NCBI GenBank assembly: GCA_027625915.1
Contig: JANTQA010000032.1
Span: 248,001 to 312,000 of the forward strand
Direction of reading: 5' to 3'
DNA from: Anaeramoeba flamelloides
Taxonomy: Eukaryota; Metamonada; Anaeramoebidae
DNA length: 64,000 nt
The notes beneath the pieces were generated by a model, which had not been told where the DNA came from, searched no databases, and saw only the letters and a program-made list of their open reading frames with translations. This document shows positions 57,955-64,000 of this stretch, in pieces; position 1 is the stretch's first letter; every line of letters begins with the position of its first letter. A program made the position numbers and the translations under genes.

Positions 57955-58345
57955 TTGAATTCACAAACTATTTTTATCACTTTTTGTCTTTTCTGTTTTT
58001 TTTTTTTTCATTTCCTTTATTTTCCCAGTTACGTAATCTGTTTATCGTTAGATCGGTAAAAATTTTGTCTAACGATTTATATTTGATTAAAGTTGAGTTC
58101 AGTTAAATAGAAAAATCAAATAAAATAAGGTTAGTTGATGATATATTATCATTTGATTGATCAACAATTGTTGAGAAATTTCAACAAATTTGTCAAATTT
58201 TTTTTTGTTCTTCTCATTTCATCATTTTGGAAACACCGATTTTTATTTTTATTTTATTTTTTTTTCTTTTATTTGAATAAAAATGGTTACATATAAAAAC
58301 ATTAATACTGGGCAACTTAAATGTGATTTAATATTATGTTTTTCA
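57955..58345 (-). mobile_element. Element family 4, decayed inverted copy
   Basis: The reverse complement aligns with 30230-30690. Landmarks: CATTTGATTGATCAACAATT, GAAATTTCAACAAATTTGTC, CATTTCATCATTTTGGAAAC and GTTACGTAATCTGTTTATCG. The terminal repeats are no longer recognisable. Confidence 0.7.
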
Positions 58346-58384
58346 AAAATATAAAAAATTTTCTCAATGATCTTTGAATTTGAA

Positions 58385-58465
58385 GACACAAATTTAGTCA
58401 CTTCAAAATTCTCTCCTTACTAGATTAAATGATTCTTTCATTTAACCCTTAACAATAAAAAATAA
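58385..58465 (-). repeat. Dispersed repeat D, copy 2
   Basis: Inverse of 33505-33580 (AAATTTAGTCACTTCAAAAT and CATTTAACCCTTAACAATAA). Confidence 0.55.
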
Positions 58466-58498
58466 TAAAAAAAAATACAAAAAATTATCTTCATGTAG

Positions 58499-58992
58499 CT
58501 ATTATCAAATCCATACAAGATAAAGTTGACTTACCCCAAGACGAAGAAAACTGGAAATTGAAAAAATATCTCAAAACCAGTCAATTACCAGAAAACTTTA
58601 GCGAAAAACATCCATATCTAAACTGGAAATAATCAACAAAAATCGTATTCAAACTAAAATCATTCCACGTCAGACTGAAAAAATACACTTACAGATGAGA
58701 AAAGGGAGCAAATTTAAAAAATATGCAAACACAGTATAGAGAAAAATGAACGATGTAGCCCACTTTATAAGGGGATGTAAAAGATACGAGAAAACCAGAA
58801 GGCACAGCTGAAAAAACAACTCAAAAAAAAACAAAAACTTTGGCTTCAATATAATAGTCAAAAAAGATATAGATGAATTGCTGATGAAAATGATCATAAG
58901 AGAAATCAATGATATTACCATGGAACACCTTTTGACCAATATGGTTCGAAATGCAATCAAGAAAAAAAGTTGCTCAAATCCAAATAAACGTT
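58499..58992 (+). mobile_element. Decayed 3' fragment of a LINE-like non-LTR retrotransposon
   Basis: Short stretches that read as protein across more than one frame, with stops between. Downstream parts read RIQTKIIPRQTEKIHLQMRK, then MNDVAHFIRGCKRYEKTRRH, then NDITMEHLLTNMVRNAIKKK. The H-F-I-x-G-C-x-x-Y-x-x-x-R pattern matches the cysteine/histidine motif (EHFLxxCPxYxxxR) found near the C-terminus of many LINE reverse-transcriptase proteins. No RT catalytic core (FADD/YADD) lies upstream, so this is a 5'-truncated remnant with at least two stops and one frame change. It is less AT-rich than its surroundings, consistent with former coding sequence. It could instead be a degenerate host gene. 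Confidence 0.55.
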
Positions 58993-59267
58993 AATAACCT
59001 ACACATACAATTTCACCTGGATCCAATAAATCCAGAGTTCTTTTCTTACTACTAATTTCCAAATTCTTTATTTTTTTATTCGACTTTTCTTCTCTCTTTT
59101 TTTTTACACTCTTCATTTTTTTTTATATAGACTCTTTATGTTTTTTTGTTTTTCTTTCTTTTATTTTTAAAAAATAAATTTCAAGAAAGTTCAGAATATT
59201 TCAATGTATATAAATTTATATACATACATATGTATATTTAGAATATCAATCAATAGAAAATAGATAA

Positions 59268-59515
59268 TTACTTTTTATTATTCTTTGATTTTTTTTGCAT
59301 TAATAATTCATCTTTTTTTGTTAATTTGTGTTGATATAAACAATCTTCATTTGTACATTTTAAGCCTTCTAAAAAAAATTTACAATATTTTGTTGTTCCA
59401 TAATTTGCATGAAGTAACCTTTGCTCTAAATAATACCCATCGATTGATCGAATACAATAATTTGCCTGCATTGCTGTTTCATATGTGATATATACACTTG
59501 AACTTAAATAGTTTT
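59268..59515 (-). CDS. CNOT4: CNOT4-like E3 ubiquitin ligase, last exon (second half of RRM and CCCH zinc finger)
   Basis: After acceptor TTCATTAG the exon reads NYLSSSVYITYETAMQANYC, IRSIDGYYLEQRLLHANYGT, TKYCKFFLEGLKCTNEDCLY and QHKL. These are the last strands of the CNOT4 RRM plus its C-x8-C-x4-C-x3-H zinc finger. Human CNOT4 has SASAYVTYIRSEDALRAIQC and ASLGTTKYCSYFLKNMQCPK at the same places. The product stops soon after (KKDELLMQKKSKNNKK), so this protein lacks the long disordered C-terminal half of animal CNOT4. CNOT4 pairs with UBC4/5-type E2s and the CCR4-NOT complex in mRNA decay and co-translational quality control. The open frame upstream of 59515 (MIFFFFMNKTYF) is intronic. Confidence 0.94.
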
Positions 59516-59780
59516 CTAATGAAAATATAAGGGAAGAGCAAAAATAATAAAAGTAAAAGTATGAAAAATAAGTTTTGTTCATAAAAAAGAAAAAGATCAA
59601 TTAATTGCTTTTCGGAACACAAATTAAAAAAAAAAATATTCTTTGATTTAAAATTGTTTAATGTAGTTTTAAAAATGAATTCAATACTAAAGTATTTTTC
59701 ATCAATTTTAGCACATCTTAAAAATCATAAAATAAATCAAATAGAATTTCTTTTTAAATTCAATATATATATCTATATAT

Positions 59781-60480
59781 AAACTCTTTTTCAAACAAAA
59801 GGGTACGCATCTCAAATCATCAATATTATTGAATTTGATTGTTAATCAGATAATTACTTATTGTTGATTTTCATTTTAATTTTTCATTTTTTGTTTTTTT
59901 TTTTGGTATTGAACAGCTGGAAAATGAAAAAAACAAGATAAGGAGAAAACAATTTGAAAACAATCTGTCAGTATAAAAATGGAAACAGTTTAAGTTTGAT
60001 TTTCAATGAACTATATATAGGAATTAAGAAAGACCATTATTGGATTGATGTATGGAACAAAGAAAAAAGAAAACATTGAAAAAAACAATTCCAACAAAAT
60101 GTCCAGATTAATTGTGGCTTTATATCGAAAATGAGACTTTAAAGATCAAAAGTTTGATGTGTAAAGAATTATCAATAAAATGTAAAGAACTTTTTCCCAA
60201 TTCACCTTGTTCAACCGTTTTTATTGATTTAATAATTTTTTTTCTTTACAATTTACAAAACGAGATTTCTCATTTCAAATAAAAGGGCACATCAATTTTT
60301 AAAAATATTGAATTTTAATTTTTATTGTTTTGTTTTGATGAGTTTTAAATATTCAGTTGAGTGTTTTTTTTTTATATTTTAAAGAGTTTTCTTAGATTTT
60401 AGAATGATAGTACAATTAACTTGATTCAATTATGAATAATTCTTGAAATTTTCTGTACCCTTTTGTTTGAAAAAGAGTTT
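59781..60480. mobile_element. 700-bp TIR element family 3, full-length copy
   Basis: AAACTCTTTTTCAAACAAAA and six more bases (26 bp) at the left recur perfectly inverted at the right end. The interior matches 29562-30193. No open frame of useful size, so non-autonomous. The flanks (ATATAT left, TGATTT right) show no clear target duplication, so the superfamily is undecided. Confidence 0.85.
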
Positions 60481-61366
60481 TGATTTCACAAAGACATTTT
60501 CTCTCTAAATATAATATCTTATTATCATTTTTTTTTTTTTGTTATTTTTTAAAAACTTTTAAATCAAATACTTTTTATAACTTAAAAAGAAAATATTTTT
60601 CAGATTTTGTTTTTAACTTCAAGTAAGATTATTCAACTGAGTAATTTTAAATACTGATACTTCCAACCAAAAAGTTCTTTAACGTTTTAATTTATATAAA
60701 ATGTTTTAAAAAAGCAAATTTTTTTTTTACATATAGAAAAAAGAATAGTCTTTATGAGAAAAGTGTATGGGATTTTTAACAAAAAAAAATAAAATAAATT
60801 CACCTAAATTGATAAAAATTACTAAGAAAAAGAAAATAAGATTAAATTTTCTCCAATTTCAAATTCAAACATCAACACAGTTCCTAATATATATATATAT
60901 ACCTTATCTACAGGAATTAGCCACCCACAATTTTCAAAATTTTGTCATGCTCCAAGAGCAAAGTTTGAACATGTCAAAATTTTAAAAATTGGAGAGAGTT
61001 GATCTCATTCAGATAAAGGATATTTAAGTATACTAACTGATTTATAGATGCCATTTAAAACCTTTTTTATCATATTTTTATGAAATGACATTATTCAAAT
61101 TTAGAAAGTTATTTTTTTTTCAAAAAAAAAGAAAATTAAAGGTTACAAACCAACCTTAGGACTTTAGGAGAGAGAAAATGAAAGACACATTAGACTTATT
61201 AAATGCCAGATACACACAAGTCTTTTAATTGTATTAGAACAATATTCTTCTGATAATTTTATTTGGTTTCATATTTTTGAATAGAAGAGATCTTTAGATT
61301 TTTTTTTTTCGACAAACTTCAATTAAAAAGTTTTTCGTCAATAAAAATCTATTTATTTATTGAATA

Positions 61367-62232
61367 ACGGTTATGAAAAAAAGTGATAGATGTCAAAAAG
61401 AAGTAATAACTTTTTTTTTTGAAATATCAAAAATTTAATTGTTAGATTTTATAAAAATGATCAAAATCACCTGAATTTTTAAAGATAATAATAATTCAAA
61501 TGAGGATTAAAACCTTTTAAGAAGTATAGCATCTAATTTTGATTCTCCTAAATCCCAATTTCAACAAGATCGTTCAAATAAATTGTCTTAAAAATCAAAT
61601 ACTTTATTTTTAATTGTAAAGAGTAGTAAAAATGAGTAAAAAGTACATTTTAGGGTAATTCATATCTCGTAAATTACGACTTTCAGAAATAGTCCTTAAT
61701 ATTTAATCTGAATTATTCTGTGAGTACATGAGAAAAATTTTTCTTATTATTAAGATAAACCAATTGTGAAAATGACCAATTTTGGAATTTTCCATTTTTA
61801 ATTTTTAATCTTAGTGAAAAATCAATTTTTTGAAAAAGAACGTTAAATAACAAGACTAAAAGGATCAAAGATCCAAATATATCGATATTAAATAAAAATT
61901 ATAAAACCTATAAACACTTGTTTTTAAAATAACCAAGATACAATATGACGATAAATGTTCATTTTCAGGTTCTATTAAGATTTAGTTGTAAAAATAAAGT
62001 ATTTTAATTTTAGGACAATCTTCTTGAACTATCTTGATGAAATTGGGATTTAGGAGAATCAAAATTAGATACTATACTTCTTTAAGGAATTGATTTCCAT
62101 TTGAATTATTATTAATTATTAAAAATTCAGGTGATTTTGATCATTTTTATAAAATCGAACAATTAAATTTTTGATATTTCAAAAAAAAAAAACATGAAAA
62201 AAGTTATTACTTCTTTTTGACATATATAACTG
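61367..62232. mobile_element. Long inverted repeat / foldback element (866 bp, arms ~280-300 bp)
   Basis: The left arm (about 61390-61665) is repeated inverted at about 61950-62225. Examples are GATGTCAAAAAGAAGTAATA, AAAAATGATCAAAATCACCT and TTTTGATTCTCCTAAATCCC, each found on the opposite strand in the right arm, with modest divergence and small indels. The outermost bases ACGGTTAT and ATAACTGT, with TA at 61365-61366, suggest a TA-inserted element. The loop is about 280 bp. No coding capacity. Confidence 0.8.
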
Positions 62233-62856
62233 TTTTTCGGTGTCTCACTTTTTTTTCGCAGCAGTAAAACCTATTTGTAATTGTTTCTCAATTTTTCAGA
62301 ACCTCATCGATATTTTTTGAAAAAAGAATATACTAAATTCTTTATTTGGACTTTAAATCAATTTTTTTGTTTGGTTATCACCCTGAAAACAAAAAAAAAA
62401 AAAAATAAATAAAAAATTAAATACTCTTTTGAAATTTTTAATTGCTATTTTTCAAAAAGTCTATCAAAAAAGAAAGAGTTTGGTTAAATCAGAAAAAATT
62501 CCAAGCGTCTTTTATGTGGGATTATTTTCTAAAAAAATTAACAAAGCACCGACTTGTTTTTTTGGGCTAGTTTACTCAATCAGTTGTTAGAAGAATTTTG
62601 GAAAAACAATTTATCAAAAAATCGTTAAAATTATTTCTAAAACACAACACAAACGAATTTTTTGTCTACAATCTTATAGTAAAAAAATAACAAAAAGATA
62701 TTAGGGGCGATTCGATAAATGAGGGAAAATATCAAAAAAAAAACTGATCAAAGAACAACCTTAAATGTAAATCAATTTTAGTTCTTTTCTAAGAAAATTT
62801 CAAGAGAAAACAAGATAATATTTGTAAAAAAAGGTTAAATATTTTTGTTTACTTAC

Positions 62857-63468
62857 TTGGTGTTTTTTTGTCAAGTGTCTTAATAGTTTCCTTAGTGTGT
62901 GTCTTATGGTTGTAAATCTTTTCAGAAATGATTATTTTTAAGATCTTTCCAAATTTACCAAAATAGATCTTTTTTTTCAAAGTTTCTTCTTTTGCAAGCC
63001 ACATTGGAATTCCAATTGCATAAACAACATTGCGAAGTGTTAATCTAGTTTGAGAAAGTTGTTGAATTTGGGTTTTTGTAAACTTTTTGATCGAAGGATC
63101 AGATTTTGCTTGGTTATTTTCTTTTTTGTTTGAATTCTTTTTTTGTTTTCGTTTTCTTTTTTCAAGTCTAATTGTGGAGTTTAATTCGTTGTGTGAAAAA
63201 AAAATATTTTGAAGAAATAATTATAGACATACAAACACAATTGGGTTTGTGTTTATTTTGTTCAAGGGTTAATTGAGGTTTGGAATTGTTTTCAAAAATC
63301 TGTTGAATTTAAAAAAAAAGATAAAGTAAAGACATGACTAAAAAGAATTAATTACTTTTTATGTGTTCGTGCCCTCATTTGTAGTTTGTTGGGATCATAT
63401 TTTCTTCTACAGCCTGGACATTTCCCAGTATATTGTTTTGTTATTGTATTGTAACAAAAGACACAAAT
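62857..63468 (-). CDS. CNOT4: CNOT4-like E3 ubiquitin ligase, internal exons (second half of RING, linker, first half of RRM)
   Basis: Two exons. Exon 63468-63356 encodes ICVFCYNTITKQYTGKCPGC and RRKYDPN, the C-terminal half of the CNOT4 C4C4 RING (human ICRFCWHRI...LCPACRKPYPED). Exon 63167-62857 encodes a basic linker (LEKRKRKQKK) and then TRLTLRNVVYAIGIPMWLAK and KKIYFGKFGKILKIIISEKI, matching human RVVQKNLVFVVGLSQRLADP and YFGKFGKIHKVVINN. The intron between is 188 bp (donor GTAATT, acceptor ATTAG) and joins AA|A in phase 2. The frame is open through both exons and into 59515. The exon with the first RING cysteines (CPLC-type) should precede 63468, but none is recognisable up to 64000, so it lies to the right of the window. 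Confidence 0.93.
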
Positions 63469-64000
63469 CTAAAAAGGAAGAATTATTAATCCAAAAAAAA
63501 AATAGTGAGAGAAAGGAAAAATTGGAAAGCAAAAAAATTAATTAGACAACAAAGAAAATTTGATAAAAAACTTGATAAGTTTTTTTAATTTGAAAGAAAC
63601 AATCCATCATTTTGTCTGCTTTAATTTTTGTTCTTAATTGTTTCTTTTTATTGTTTTGAATCAATTTTAACATTATTTTTTTTTCAATTCTAATTTAGTA
63701 ACAGTCCATTTTTTCAGAATCAAAGACAGTTGATGACACTAGTTTAAATTTGTTTGTTTTTAGATCTTATTCTCTTTCTTGAAACTATTAAATACTCATA
63801 AATTTTTATGGTTGTCTTGAAAAAGAAACAAAATGTTTTTTTTTTTTTTTTTTTGATAACACTTTGGTATCGGCAATATTATCCAAATTTGATTAAAGTA
63901 TTTCATTTTTTTTTTGTTTGCTTGTTAAGAACTTATGGGTTTGTCCAGTACCAAACAATTTTGAGAATAAGATTGCTCAGTGCCAAAAGAAAATGTAAAA
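63469..64000 (-). other. Upstream intron of the CNOT4-like gene, open at the window edge
   Basis: Acceptor CTTTTTAG precedes the RING half-exon at 63468. I found no exon with RING cysteines in the remaining 532 bp, so this intron exceeds 532 bp and the gene's 5' end is outside. Confidence 0.7.

Larger units (their letters stand above)
57187..58498. other. Intergenic region with repeat copies
   Basis: The K/N-rich open composition continues to about 57335, so an unidentified 5' exon or leader may lie here. Otherwise it holds repeat C copy 4, a decayed family 4 element and repeat D copy 2. Confidence 0.5.
59516..62856 (-). other. Giant intron (3,341 bp) of the CNOT4-like gene
   Basis: Minus-strand donor GTAAGT after 62857 and acceptor TTCATTAG before 59515. 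The phase-1 join A|AA gives TPKNYLSSS inside the RRM. It contains an intact-looking 700-bp TIR element (59781-60480) and an 866-bp long inverted repeat (61367-62232). No gene; the 60767-60985 frame is not convincing. Confidence 0.88.

Noticed and set aside
63480-64000. Possible first RING half of CNOT4, with a C-R-Y-Q reading near 63865
   Set aside because: That frame has a stop two codons earlier, lacks the expected cysteines, and no GT donor fits the phase of the exon at 63468.

Overview
This window is AT-rich nuclear DNA (roughly 80% A+T outside genes) from a unicellular eukaryote. Coding islands stand out as less AT-rich patches between long runs of A/T homopolymers and microsatellites. 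Three things mark it as eukaryotic nuclear DNA: spliced genes with GT..AG introns, a histone H2A gene, and eukaryote-only proteins (CDC73 of the Paf1 complex, CNOT4, PA2G4/EBP1, an FKBP-TPR co-chaperone). The standard genetic code fits every gene. The K/E/N/S low-complexity proteins and the divergent sequences suggest a free-living amoeboid protist, with Anaeramoeba-like Metamonada as one candidate. That placement is an impression, not a demonstrated assignment.

Layout: (1) 1-6694, 3' part of a PA2G4/EBP1-like gene (+) split by a 5.4-kb intron. (2) 11399-12913, an unrecognised charged, probably nuclear protein (-). (3) 21749-24112, a protein with a probable CH domain, a Ser-X repeat and two probable PH-like domains (+). 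(4) 26718-32437, an FKBP-TPR immunophilin (-) split by a 4.9-kb intron. (5) 35730-37004, a three-TM ER/nuclear-envelope protein resembling CLCC1 (-). (6) 42075-44018, CDC73/parafibromin in three exons (+). (7) 49464-49850, a solitary histone H2A gene (+). (8) 55217-57186, an unrecognised K/N-rich protein with a probable homopolymer frameshift (-). (9) 58499-58992, a decayed LINE-like fragment (+). (10) 59268 to beyond 64000, CNOT4-like (-) with a 3.3-kb intron; its 5' end lies outside the window.

The genes do not form a pathway. CDC73, H2A and CNOT4 all act in chromatin, transcription or mRNA turnover, but I see no operon-like arrangement.

Gene density is low: about eight host genes in 64 kb. 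Much of the rest is small inverted-repeat elements without coding capacity, most likely MITEs. At least ten families or singletons can be recognised by eye, several flanked by TA and one by TTAA. They sit both between genes and inside the three giant introns, whereas the other three introns are only 188, 188 and 262 bp. The contrast between tiny introns and element-filled giant introns, and an 866-bp long inverted repeat inside CNOT4, are the most notable structural features. I found no tRNA, rRNA, CRISPR array or recognisable snRNA.
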